Source: Myxococcales bacterium (GTDB taxonomy: Bacteria; Myxococcota; B64-G9). From it: 64,000 bases of DNA. Within the stretch, counting starts at the first letter, position 1, and every line of letters begins with the position of its first letter. The DNA is taken from positions 1-64,000 of the forward strand of contig JAAZNF010000074.1 in assembly GCA_012798435.1 (NCBI GenBank), in the 5' to 3' direction. The notes below the pieces were generated by a model, which saw only the letters and a list, made by a program, of their open reading frames with translations, searched no databases and was not told where the DNA came from. Positions 1 through 7,839 of the stretch are shown here, piece by piece. A program made the translations under genes and the position numbers.

Positions 1-1572
1 CACCGGGCGGGCGTAGTCGGAGAGGTCCTCGCCCAGGCGCCCGGTACACACCGGCTGGCACCTGTCGGGCGGGCAGGTCACGGCCCGGTGGTGCTTGCGG
101 GTGGGGAACTGGCGCAGCATGCAGACGCCGTTCTCCACCGCCTCGTAGGCCGGGCCGGTGCTGCCGGGGCCGAGTTGTTTGAGGGCGGCGTAGGTGAAGT
201 CGAACCAGGCGTTGTTCTGATCGCGGATGGCCTTGGCCGTCCCGGCCGGCGGGTCGAAGATCTCCTCAAGGTGCGCCTGCACCGCCTGGCGGGTGGCGGG
301 ATCCCGCTCGAACCAGATGAGGTTGTGCAGCGAGCAGAAGTGCATGGAGATGTTGTTCCAGTTGGTGGAGCAGTTGCCGGCGCCCACGTACATCCCCGAC
401 TGGGAGAGGTACTCGGTGTAGGGTCGGGGGGTTTCGCTGGGCCGCTGCAGGCAGTCCCGCGTGCCGCCCTTTTGCAGCAGGCAGTTGTCGTAGAAGTCGA
501 CGAACTTGGGGTTGTCCGTCGTCTCGGCGCACATCTTGAGAAAGTCCATGGCCATGGCGGCGTTGAAGCCGGGAAACTCGTCCAGCGACATGGCGTAGAA
601 GGTCCCGTGCTCCACCGGCCGCCCGTCCCAGTCCTGGAGCAGCAGGCGGGTGTCCACCAGCGCATCGCAAACCTGGGTGAGGAGATCCTTCACCGTCGCC
701 TGCACCTCGGGATCGTCCACCAGCTTCGCCAGCGCGCCCAGGGCCAGCATGTGGCCCGCGTACTCGTCGCGCGAGACGTTGTCCAAAAAACAGTAGCCGG
801 CGAAGCGAGACAGTCCGCAATGATCGGTGGCCCGCCAGGCCATGGTGCCGCCGTCGACCACCTCGACGCAGCCGGCGGTGTTGACGCGCACCCAGCGGTT
901 GTCGTCCTTCTCGACGTCGGGGACGTAGGCCGTAAGCTCGGTGGGGCAGGTCAGCCCCGGCACGCCGGGTGGGATCAGCTGGCGGGTGAAGATGCCCCGG
1001 ACCCCGGTGATGGCCATGCGATCCACCTCGCCGGCCAGGAGCAGCTTGATGGTGGCCAGGGCCTGTGGGTCGCGCGTGGCGCCGTAGCGGAAGGCCTGGG
1101 CGGCCAGGTACAGCGCGCTCCACAGACCGTCGTTCTCGCCGCTGTCCCAGGCCGCCACGTCCTGGACGGTGGCGGTCTCCTGCGGCACGCCCGCCCGGGT
1201 GCAGTCGGTGCCGGCGCAGGGAAGGTCCACCGGGGCGATCCATTTCAGCTCGGGGTGGATGTGCAGGCGCCGCGCGATGTCATCGAAGAAGGCGGCCTTC
1301 TCGCGCAGGCTCTCGGCGGTGGCGCGCGGCTCGTCGGGACAGCGGGAGAAGACCGGGGAGCCGTAGCGCCAGGGATCGACGCAGGCGCCGGCCTGGCACA
1401 GCTGGCCATGCTCCGCCATGCAGTCGGTGGCCTGCCACTGGCCCGCCACGCACACCGTCAGGAGCCGGCCGTCCTCCGCGCAGGAGGCCTCCCCGTCGCG
1501 GCACTCGCCACCGCCGGACGAGCTGCACCCCGAGAGCGCGGCCAGCACCAACAAAAAGGACTTGGCGTTCAT
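1..1572 (-). CDS. Secreted lipoprotein of unknown function (3' end outside window)
   Basis: The reading frame is open from an ATG at 1572 to the window edge, so 524 codons are visible and the C-terminus is missing. A GAGGAGG ribosome-binding site lies just upstream. The N-terminus is a type II signal peptide with lipobox LSGC at about residues 12-15, so the protein is probably anchored in the outer membrane. Residues 20-70 are Cys-rich and resemble the EGF-like spacers of myxobacterial lipoproteins. The long remainder has no motif I recognise. It is rich in Trp, Asp and helical segments and has scattered cysteines, as in secreted alpha-helical toroid proteins, but that comparison is only an impression. 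It is transcribed divergently from the isochorismatase-fold gene. Confidence 0.75.
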   Translation of the reverse strand, partial: MNAKSFLLVLAALSGCSSSGGGECRDGEASCAEDGRLLTVCVAGQWQATDCMAEHGQLCQAGACVDPWRYGSPVFSRCPDEPRATAESLREKAAFFDDIARRLHIHPELKWIAPVDLPCAGTDCTRAGVPQETATVQDVAAWDSGENDGLWSALYLAAQAFRYGATRDPQALATIKLLLAGEVDRMAITGVRGIFTRQLIPPGVPGLTCPTELTAYVPDVEKDDNRWVRVNTAGCVEVVDGGTMAWRATDHCGLSRFAGYCFLDNVSRDEYAGHMLALGALAKLVDDPEVQATVKDLLTQVCDALVDTRLLLQDWDGRPVEHGTFYAMSLDEFPGFNAAMAMDFLKMCAETTDNPKFVDFYDNCLLQKGGTRDCLQRPSETPRPYTEYLSQSGMYVGAGNCSTNWNNISMHFCSLHNLIWFERDPATRQAVQAHLEEIFDPPAGTAKAIRDQNNAWFDFTYAALKQLGPGSTGPAYEAVENGVCMLRQFPTRKHHRAVTCPPDRCQPVCTGRLGEDLSDYARPV

Positions 1573-1612
1573 GCATCCTCCTCGTTCCCGGTTCTCCGGG
1601 GATGCGCGTCCG

Positions 1613-1640
1613 ATATTACCGGATTTTCCACCGCGGTCTA
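1613..1640 (-). promoter_or_regulatory. Candidate sigma70 promoter of the truncated lipoprotein gene
   Basis: On the minus strand TAGACC (1635-1640) and TAATAT (1613-1618) are separated by 16 bp. Each matches four of six consensus positions. The start codon follows about 40 bp downstream with a good ribosome-binding site. This is inferred from sequence only. Confidence 0.4.
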
Positions 1641-1714
1641 GCCGCACCTCGAGTTTTTGTGCTTTTCTTTTTCGAGGCTGCTTTGCTAGACTTCGCCCGA
1701 GAGGAGCGGATGGC

Positions 1715-2245
1715 ATGGAGCGGAACAAGCCCAACAAGGCGCTCTTGATCATCGACATGCTGCGTGACTTCATCGAGGAGGGTTCCCCCCAGGAGATCCC
1801 CGCCGGCCGCTGGATCATCGAAAACATCGCCGGCGAGATCCGCTACGCCCGCGAGAAGAACCGCCCGGTCATCTACCTGTGCGATCGGCACGAGCCCGAC
1901 GACCCCGAGTTCGAGGCCACGCCGCCGCACGCCGTGCGGGGGACGCCCGGGGCCGAGGTCATCGAGGCCCTGGCGCCGCGTGCCGGCGATCCGGTCGTGG
2001 AGAAGACCGGCTTCTCGGGGTTCTTCCACACCCGCCTGGAGGAGCTGCTGGACGAGTTGGAGATCGACGACTTGCTCATCTGCGGCGTGCTCACCAACGT
2101 GGGGGTGTTGTACACCGCCATGGACGCCATGCAGCGGGGCTTTGGCGTGATCGTTCCCGAGACCTGCGTGGCGGCGCTCACCGAAGAAGATCACAAGTTC
2201 GCCCTGCGCCAGATGACCTCGGTGTTGAAACCCATTGTTCGCTGA
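1715..2245 (+). CDS. Isochorismatase-fold hydrolase lacking the nucleophilic cysteine
   Basis: This 176-residue protein has the isochorismatase/cysteine-hydrolase fold. The N-terminal LLIIDMLRDF supplies the family aspartate, EKTGFSGFF the lysine, and GVLTNVGVLYTAMDA the usual nucleophile strand. In amidase members that strand carries Cys at the fourth residue of TNxC. Here it is Gly130, as in true isochorismatases (EntB, PhzD types), which lack the Cys. No siderophore or phenazine genes are nearby, so the substrate is unknown. The chosen ATG follows GAGGAGCGG and gives a family-typical N-terminus; longer in-frame extensions lack a plausible start. The next gene starts 13 bp downstream, so the two are probably cotranscribed. 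Confidence 0.85.
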   Translation: MERNKPNKALLIIDMLRDFIEEGSPQEIPAGRWIIENIAGEIRYAREKNRPVIYLCDRHEPDDPEFEATPPHAVRGTPGAEVIEALAPRAGDPVVEKTGFSGFFHTRLEELLDELEIDDLLICGVLTNVGVLYTAMDAMQRGFGVIVPETCVAALTEEDHKFALRQMTSVLKPIVR

Positions 2246-2258
2246 CGGGAGGTGCCCG

Positions 2259-3806
2259 ATGAGGAGAATCGCCGTATGGTTCGGGGTGGCGGGTTTGTGT
2301 CTGGCCGCCTGCAGCGAGGGGGGAACCTCGGTCAAGTGCCTCACCGATCGCGATTGCCCGGATCCGCAGCAGTGCATCGGCGGGGCTTGTGTCCTGCCAG
2401 GGGATCCAGGCATCCGCCTGTGCTCCGGCGATGGGGACTGCCGCATCGACGAGTTCTGCGATCAAGGGCAGTGTCGGACGAGACCGGACGAACCACCGCA
2501 GGACGGTGGGGACTCGCAACCGGGTGACTTGCAACCGGACGGCGGTTCCGACCCCGGGCCAGACTCCGGCGACGGGGGCCCGCGCACCTGCACTCGCGAC
2601 GAGGACTGCCTCCCGAGCGAGTTCTGCGACGCCGGTCTGTGCGCCACGCGCCCGCCCCCGGACTACTCCTTCCTCAACTTCACCGTGGCCGTCTCCCGGG
2701 GAGGCACCTCTGGCCCGGCGACCCAGTGCGTTACCGGGGTTCACCCGGTGGCTCGCCAGGGCGGCGCCCTGCCGCCGGTGACCGTGGTGGGCGGGTTCAC
2801 CGTGCAAGGGACGGTCAAGGACAGCGCCGGCGCCGCCGCACCCGCGGCGCGGGTCTCCATCCTCAACGAGCCGGCCGAGTGCTATCCGGCCCCGGTGACG
2901 GCCGACGGGTCGGGGCGCTACGCCTTCTATCTCCCCGGCGGGAACGCCACGCCGTACCGGCTCCAGGGCGAGACCGCCGCCGGGCCGGTGGCGCATGGCG
3001 AGGTGGCTTCCCTGTCAGGGAATACCACCCGCGATCTCGCCGTGGGGACGCTCATCGACTGGCACGGCGGGCCGCTCGAGGACACCAACCGCACCCCGGT
3101 GGACGGCTGGACGGTCCAGGCCTACTACCGTACCGGCGCCGACGCCGGCAAGATGGCCCATGTCGGTGCGCGCTCCGGGCCGCCCGAGGCGGCCGGCGAG
3201 TTCACGCTTAAGGTCACCGACCAGCTCCACTACGACCTGATCGGTTTCGGCCCCGCCGGAACCTCGTACCCGCCGCAGGTGTTGTGGGAAGACGTCTGCC
3301 CGCCGACCGGGCCTGGCTGCGGTCCGCTGCTGTCGCACACCCTGCGGGAGGGCGTCAACCTCACCGGCCGCATCACCACGCCGTCGGGTGCCGGCGCTCC
3401 GGGTTGTACCCTGCGCTTGCAGAACCGGGACGATTTGCGCTTTGTGGCCACGCCGTCGTCGGCCACCGACGGCAACTACCAGGCGCGGGTACGGCCGGGG
3501 GCCTTCGACGTGTTGGTGTTTCCCTCGCCGGCGGCCTTCCAGGAAGGGGCGGCGCTGTACGCCCGACCCAACCTCTCGGTGTGGGAGGACACCACCCTCG
3601 ACGTGGCGCTCGCGGCGGGCGAAAAGGTCGTCTTCTCCGGCAAGGTCCTCGACGCGCAGGGCCGGGGCGTCGCCGACGCCACGGTGCGGCTCCTGGTCAG
3701 CGACACCTACGTCGGGCCGGGCGCGTACACCCACTGCGCTCCTACGCCGGCGGCCACCGCGGCCGATGGGAGCTTCCAGGTGACCTGCAACGTGGTGCGG
3801 CCCTGA
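2259..3806 (+). CDS. Cys-rich lipoprotein with carboxypeptidase-regulatory-like (beta-sandwich) domains
   Basis: This 515-residue lipoprotein starts at MRRIAVWF, preceded by GGGAGGTG. Its signal peptide ends in lipobox LAAC (about residues 15-18). Three Cys-rich repeats of the pattern C-x5-C-x5-C-x4-C follow. The first two (residues about 25-80) are separated from the third by a Asp/Gly/Pro linker. Residues about 180-515 contain at least three stretches typical of CarboxypepD_reg/CNA-B-like beta-sandwiches, such as VQGTVKDSAG, LTGRITTPSG and FSGKVLDAQG, each followed by a DG-x-Y/F strand. The likely role is a surface-exposed structural or binding protein. It has no catalytic motif. Confidence 0.8.
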   Translation: MRRIAVWFGVAGLCLAACSEGGTSVKCLTDRDCPDPQQCIGGACVLPGDPGIRLCSGDGDCRIDEFCDQGQCRTRPDEPPQDGGDSQPGDLQPDGGSDPGPDSGDGGPRTCTRDEDCLPSEFCDAGLCATRPPPDYSFLNFTVAVSRGGTSGPATQCVTGVHPVARQGGALPPVTVVGGFTVQGTVKDSAGAAAPAARVSILNEPAECYPAPVTADGSGRYAFYLPGGNATPYRLQGETAAGPVAHGEVASLSGNTTRDLAVGTLIDWHGGPLEDTNRTPVDGWTVQAYYRTGADAGKMAHVGARSGPPEAAGEFTLKVTDQLHYDLIGFGPAGTSYPPQVLWEDVCPPTGPGCGPLLSHTLREGVNLTGRITTPSGAGAPGCTLRLQNRDDLRFVATPSSATDGNYQARVRPGAFDVLVFPSPAAFQEGAALYARPNLSVWEDTTLDVALAAGEKVVFSGKVLDAQGRGVADATVRLLVSDTYVGPGAYTHCAPTPAATAADGSFQVTCNVVRP

Positions 3807-3813
3807 GGCGCTC

Positions 3814-4335
3814 ATGGGACACAAAGAACACAAACAGCACGCGCCGCGCCAGGTCGGCATCGGCGTCATCTCGGTCTCGACTTCGCGCACGCCCCAGACG
3901 GACGAGAGCGGCGATCTGCTGGCGGAGCTGGCCCGTCGGGGCGGCCACGAGGTGCTCGACAAACGCCTGGTCAAGGACGACGTGGATCAGATCCGGGGGG
4001 CCATCAACGAGATGGGCGCCGCGGTCCGGCTGCGGGCGCTGCTGCTCACCGGCGGGACCGGCATCACCGGCAACGACGTGACCCTGCGGGCGCTGGAGCC
4101 GTTCGTGGAAACCTGGCTGCCCGGGTTCGGCGAGCTGTTCCGCATGTTGAGCTACCAACAGATCGGTTCCGCGGCCATGCTCTCGCGGGCGGCGCTGGGG
4201 GTGGGCCGGCTGGGCGAGGTGCCCCTGCGCCGGGTGTTCGCCGCCATACCCGGATCGCCGGAGGCGGTGCGTCTGGCCATGGAGGGCCTCATCCTGCCGG
4301 AGCTGGGGCACCTGGTGTATGAGCTCGATCGCTGA
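3814..4335 (+). CDS. moaB: Molybdenum cofactor biosynthesis protein MoaB
   Basis: This 173-residue protein of the MoaB/Mog family takes part in adenylylation of molybdopterin during molybdenum-cofactor synthesis. The MoCF-binding signature LLLTGGTGITGND lies at about residues 90-102, and GIGVISVSTSR forms the first strand. Length is normal for MoaB. It begins 8 bp after the lipoprotein gene and its last 17 bp overlap nadA, indicating cotranscription. The N-terminal MGHKEHKQHAPR is a short basic/His extension. Family membership is clear; MoaB and Mog cannot be separated with certainty without other moa genes, which are absent here. Confidence 0.9.
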   Translation: MGHKEHKQHAPRQVGIGVISVSTSRTPQTDESGDLLAELARRGGHEVLDKRLVKDDVDQIRGAINEMGAAVRLRALLLTGGTGITGNDVTLRALEPFVETWLPGFGELFRMLSYQQIGSAAMLSRAALGVGRLGEVPLRRVFAAIPGSPEAVRLAMEGLILPELGHLVYELDR

Positions 4336-5359
4336 GCCCGAAGTGCTGGCCCGGCTGCGCCGGGTGCTCGGCCGCCTGGGGCCGGACGTGCTGCTGCTGA
4401 CGCACCACTACCAGCGGGCGGGAGTGGTGGCCCTGGGCCACCGCGTGGGCGACTCCTACGAGCTGGCCCGCGCGGCGGCGGAGAATCGCCAGGCGCGGAC
4501 GGTCGTGTTCTGCGGGGTGCGCTTCATGGCCGAAGCCGCCGAGGTGCTGCGCCGGGAAGAGCAGCGGGTGGTCCACCCCGAGCCGCTGGCGGGTTGCCCC
4601 ATGGCGGACATGGCCGACGCATCCTTGGCCGAGACCGCCTGGCGCGCCCTCGAGGCGGCGGGGGCGCACGGCACCATCCCGGTCGTGTACATGAACTCCA
4701 GCGCCCAGCTCAAGGCCTGGGTGGGGGAGCGCGGCGGCTGCGTGTGCACCTCGAGCAACTCAGAGCGCGCCTTCGTCTGGGCGCTGGCGCGGGCGCGGCG
4801 GCTGCTGTTTTTGCCGGACGAGCACCTGGGGCGAAACACCGCCCGGCGCATGGGCATCGCGGAGGCGGAGATGGCCCTGTGGGATCCCAAGACACCCGCA
4901 GGTGGGGTAACGCCCGAGGCGCTGGCCCGCGCGCGGGTCGTCCTGTGGAAGGGATTCTGTCACGTGCATACCGCCTTCACCGTGGAACAGGTCCGCGCGG
5001 CGCGGGAGCGTTTCCCCGGTGCCCGGGTGCTGGTCCATCCCGAGTGTACCTCCGATGTGGTCCTGGCCGCCGACGGGTCCGGCTCGACGTCCTATCTGGT
5101 CCGGGCCGCGGCCGAGGCCGCCCCGGGGAGCACGCTGGTCATTGGCACCGAGATCAACCTGGTGTCGCGCCTGGCCGCGGAATACCCGGACCGGACCATC
5201 GTGCCGCTCGCGCGTTCGCTGTGCCCCAACATGTACCGCTTGAGCCCTGAGAGGCTCCTTACGGTGCTGGAAGACCTCGATGCCCAGCCCTCGGTCGAGG
5301 TGCCGGCGAAGGAGAAAGCCTCGGCGCGGCTGGCGTTGCATCGGATGCTCGAGCTGTAA
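4319..5359 (+). CDS. nadA: Quinolinate synthase NadA
   Basis: The 346-residue protein condenses iminoaspartate with dihydroxyacetone phosphate to quinolinate in de novo NAD synthesis. It is a [4Fe-4S] enzyme. The three ligand cysteines are visible in GGCVCTSSN, HPECTSD and SLCPNM. The substrate-binding HHYQR is near residue 30 and VVYMNSSAQLKAW lies mid-protein. Length agrees with the family. The start overlaps moaB by 17 bp. No nadB or nadC is adjacent. Confidence 0.96.
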   Translation: MSSIAEPEVLARLRRVLGRLGPDVLLLTHHYQRAGVVALGHRVGDSYELARAAAENRQARTVVFCGVRFMAEAAEVLRREEQRVVHPEPLAGCPMADMADASLAETAWRALEAAGAHGTIPVVYMNSSAQLKAWVGERGGCVCTSSNSERAFVWALARARRLLFLPDEHLGRNTARRMGIAEAEMALWDPKTPAGGVTPEALARARVVLWKGFCHVHTAFTVEQVRAARERFPGARVLVHPECTSDVVLAADGSGSTSYLVRAAAEAAPGSTLVIGTEINLVSRLAAEYPDRTIVPLARSLCPNMYRLSPERLLTVLEDLDAQPSVEVPAKEKASARLALHRMLEL

Positions 5360-5446
5360 GCCATCGGCTTCTCCACCCCTTGAACATTTCAGGCATCTGG
5401 TCGTGCGGGGCCGGCAGCGCCAGCACCGCCGGACGCCCGCCACCCG

Positions 5447-6076
5447 TCAGCCGCAAGAGCCGGATTTTCGCTTTTGCGCGCCTTGCACCCGCACCTTGCG
5501 CTCGAAGGTCCGGCCGATGAGAGCGTCGGGCCCCGGATCGGCCTCGGGGTGTCGTTCGCCCAGGGCGGCCTCGAAGCGGTAGCGGCGGCACTCGTCCTGG
5601 GGGCAGACGGGCCGGGAGGGGTCGATGCGCTCCGGGCGGCCGAAGGTGGCCAGCCAGCCGTGGATCCCGCCCCGTAGCACGTAGGAGCGCTCGAAACCGG
5701 CGGCGGCGAGCAGCAACCAGGCCTCCCGGGCGCGCCCCTCGCCGTTCGACACCACGATCACCGTGTCGTCGCGGGCGAGGCCGGCGATCTGTCCCTGCGC
5801 CAGCGCCTCGAGCGTGACCCGGCGGGTGCCCGGGAGGTGGAACAGGTTGAACTCGTTCTCCTCGCGCACGTCCAGCAGGCGCAGCCGGGCAGCGGGGTTG
5901 TAGAGCAGTTCCAGCGCCTCCTCGGGAGCGACCCGGATGTCGTCCGAGGCGGCGCGGGGTTCGAGCGCGGCGCGCCGGGCGGCCAGGCGCGAGCCCGGAT
6001 CGGGTCTGTGCAGGATGGCCAGCACCGCGGCCAGCAGCACCGCCGATGCGGCGGCCAGGCGTCTTCTCGTCAGCAT
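5447..6076 (-). CDS. Membrane-anchored rhodanese-like protein without catalytic cysteine
   Basis: This 209-residue protein has an N-terminal hydrophobic anchor (about residues 7-23) followed by a rhodanese domain (about 45-150) facing the periplasm. The domain has LLDVREENEF and a C-terminal GGIHGW. The active-site loop, normally C-x4-R-S/T, reads S-N-G-E-G-R-A, with Ser110 where the persulfide-forming Cys should be. The protein cannot act as a classical sulfurtransferase but could bind a sulfur anion. Other cysteines (CPQDEC and a C-terminal SCG) lie outside the loop. It is the last gene of the multiheme/sulfur operon, and its start lies inside the end of the preceding yeeE-like gene. Confidence 0.88.
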   Translation of the reverse strand: MLTRRRLAAASAVLLAAVLAILHRPDPGSRLAARRAALEPRAASDDIRVAPEEALELLYNPAARLRLLDVREENEFNLFHLPGTRRVTLEALAQGQIAGLARDDTVIVVSNGEGRAREAWLLLAAAGFERSYVLRGGIHGWLATFGRPERIDPSRPVCPQDECRRYRFEAALGERHPEADPGPDALIGRTFERKVRVQGAQKRKSGSCG

Positions 6077-6669
6077 GGCTCTTTCTCCCGCTTCCCGAAA
6101 TGCGCCTCCAGCCGCTCGGCAGCAAAGAACATCCCGATGGCCATCACCACCACCAGCAGCACCACCACCCCGGCGGGCAGGCCCAGCGCCTGCGGCAGGG
6201 TGACCTCTCCCAGGTCGCCCGAAGCGTCGAAGAAGGCCTGGAACAGCGGTAGCACCTCGCCGAAGATCACCATCCCCGCGGCCAGGCCCAGCACGAAGAA
6301 GGCGCCGTCCAGCTTCAGGGTGGCCATCGAGACCAGCGAGGTGCCCGGGCAGTACCCGCCGATGACGAAGCCCACGCCGAAGATGAGCCCGCCCACGATG
6401 CCGGGCCACAGGTGGGTGGGGTTGACGTACAACGCCCCCGGCCGCAGCAGGCCCAGCACTTCCATCCCGAACAAGAGCAGCATGGCGGTCACGATGGCGG
6501 TGAACATCACCTTCAGCACGCGCATGTCGTTGAGGTAGAACTGCGAGGCCAGCTTGCGCGAGTTGCCGAAGCCCGCCTGCTCCAACATGAAGCCGAAGAA
6601 GAAGCCGGTCAGCACGTACAGGGCGTTGGTGCCGGCGTGCCCGAGAACCTCGAGATTCAGGGGGAACAT
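6070..6669 (-). CDS. YeeE/YedE family sulfur-compound transporter-like membrane protein (second of pair)
   Basis: This 199-residue membrane protein has about five hydrophobic segments. It carries the YeeE/YedE (DUF395, TsuA-like) signature GGYCPGTS near residue 105, whose cysteine is the conserved thiosulfate-handling residue in characterised relatives. Being about half the size of full-length YeeE, it probably pairs with the neighbouring half-size protein to form one transporter. It starts 10 bp after that gene and ends overlapping the rhodanese gene by 7 bp. The context suggests uptake or membrane handling of thiosulfate or sulfane sulfur linked to the upstream cytochromes. Confidence 0.9.
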   Translation of the reverse strand: MFPLNLEVLGHAGTNALYVLTGFFFGFMLEQAGFGNSRKLASQFYLNDMRVLKVMFTAIVTAMLLLFGMEVLGLLRPGALYVNPTHLWPGIVGGLIFGVGFVIGGYCPGTSLVSMATLKLDGAFFVLGLAAGMVIFGEVLPLFQAFFDASGDLGEVTLPQALGLPAGVVVLLVVVMAIGMFFAAERLEAHFGKREKEPC

Positions 6670-6679
6670 GGCTGCCTCC

Positions 6680-7198
6680 TCAGGTCCACAGCCGGCGCAC
6701 GAAGTACGCCAGCGCGTAGGCGCCGCCGAACACCGCGAACATGAAGGCCCACGAACCGGCGGACAGCACCGCCCCCCCCGAGAGCGCCTGGCTGGAGGTG
6801 CAGCCGCGGGCCAGCCGCACCCCGAAGCCGGCGATGGCGCCGCCCAGGAAGGCGAATCCCCAGCGCGCCCGGGCGCTCAGGCGCGGGCCGTGGAAGGTCT
6901 CGAGCCTCACACGCCCCGAGAGCCAGCCGGACACCAGGCCGCCCAGGATCACCCCCAGGATCTCGAACACCGCCCAGTTGTCGAGCGGGCTCTCCGGCGA
7001 GACCACCAGGTTCACCAGGTAGGCGTTCTTCTCGGCGCGGCCGGGGAAGAGGGCGCTCTCGGCCGCGCCGGTGAGCGAGGCCACGCCGCCCGAGGCGCCC
7101 AGGCCGTGCCCGAAGACGAGGAACGACCCCGTCAGCACGACACCCAGCAGGACGCCGGCCAGGTAGGGGTTCATATAGTCGGCGCTCTTGCGGCTCAT
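6680..7198 (-). CDS. YeeE/YedE family sulfur-compound transporter-like membrane protein (first of pair)
   Basis: This 172-residue membrane protein starts at MSRKSADYMNPY. Its ATG overlaps the stop of the cytochrome b gene (ATGA). It has about four membrane segments and the family motif ARGCTSSQALSGG near residues 126-138, with the conserved cysteine; the partner gene carries the second cysteine motif. Half-size YeeE pairs that complement one another are a known arrangement. Predicted to import or channel thiosulfate-type sulfur, inferred from family and context. Confidence 0.9.
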   Translation of the reverse strand: MSRKSADYMNPYLAGVLLGVVLTGSFLVFGHGLGASGGVASLTGAAESALFPGRAEKNAYLVNLVVSPESPLDNWAVFEILGVILGGLVSGWLSGRVRLETFHGPRLSARARWGFAFLGGAIAGFGVRLARGCTSSQALSGGAVLSAGSWAFMFAVFGGAYALAYFVRRLWT

Positions 7199-7839
7199 GG
7201 CTTTTCCTCCCGCGAGCACTCGCGCTCGCCGTAGCCGGTGAGCATGGTCTTGAGGTTCGCAAGCAAGGTGCGGCCGGTGGTGGTCATGTAGATGTGGAGC
7301 ACCAGGAAGGCGACGAACAGCCAGGCCCCGAAGCGATGCAGGGTGGCCAGCAGCGGCAAGCCACCGAAGGCGTCGGCCCACTCCGGCCGGTGTCCGGCGA
7401 TGAAACGCAGCGCGCCGGTGACCACCATGAGGGGCAGCAGCAGGTTGAGGATCGCGAAGTAGGTGACTTTCTGCAGCGGCAGCAGGCGCTTTTCCGGGGT
7501 GCGGTCGAACGGGTGCGGCTCGCCGCGGAAGATGCCGAACATGTAGTAGCGCGCGTGGCGCACGCCCTGGCTGAACAGGTCGGAGGCGGTCGGGACGTAG
7601 CGCCGGATGAGGCCGCTGGCCAGGTTGTAGAACAGCGCCAGCCCGGCGTTGGCGATCAGCACCGCGGCGAAGGCGTTGTGGACGTGCACCGCGGCGCGAA
7701 AACCCTCGCCACCCTCGGCCGGAGGAAAGGAGAGGTAGAAACCGGTGGCGGCCAGCACGGCCACCGCCACGGCCTGCACCCAGTGCCACAGCCGCTCGTA
7801 GGGTGTGTAGAAGCGGACCTTTTGCATGGGCTGGCTCAT
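7195..7839 (-). CDS. Cytochrome b (b561 / formate-dehydrogenase-gamma-like) membrane subunit
   Basis: The 214-residue protein has four predicted membrane helices, with histidines placed as in di-heme b-type cytochromes: WHW in helix 1, VHVHNAF before helix 2, LHRFG before helix 4 and LHIYMTT in helix 4. It should exchange electrons between the quinone pool and the multiheme c cytochromes encoded immediately upstream. ATGA overlaps on both sides (with the heptaheme gene and with yeeE) indicate strict translational coupling. I cannot tell the direction of electron flow from sequence. Confidence 0.88.
   Translation of the reverse strand: MSQPMQKVRFYTPYERLWHWVQAVAVAVLAATGFYLSFPPAEGGEGFRAAVHVHNAFAAVLIANAGLALFYNLASGLIRRYVPTASDLFSQGVRHARYYMFGIFRGEPHPFDRTPEKRLLPLQKVTYFAILNLLLPLMVVTGALRFIAGHRPEWADAFGGLPLLATLHRFGAWLFVAFLVLHIYMTTTGRTLLANLKTMLTGYGERECSREEKP

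Noticed and set aside
88-1641. 517-residue open frame on the plus strand
   Set aside because: It is antisense to the lipoprotein gene with signal peptide and ribosome-binding site; the translation is Gly/Ala/Arg/Val-rich without motifs, as expected from GC-rich third positions.
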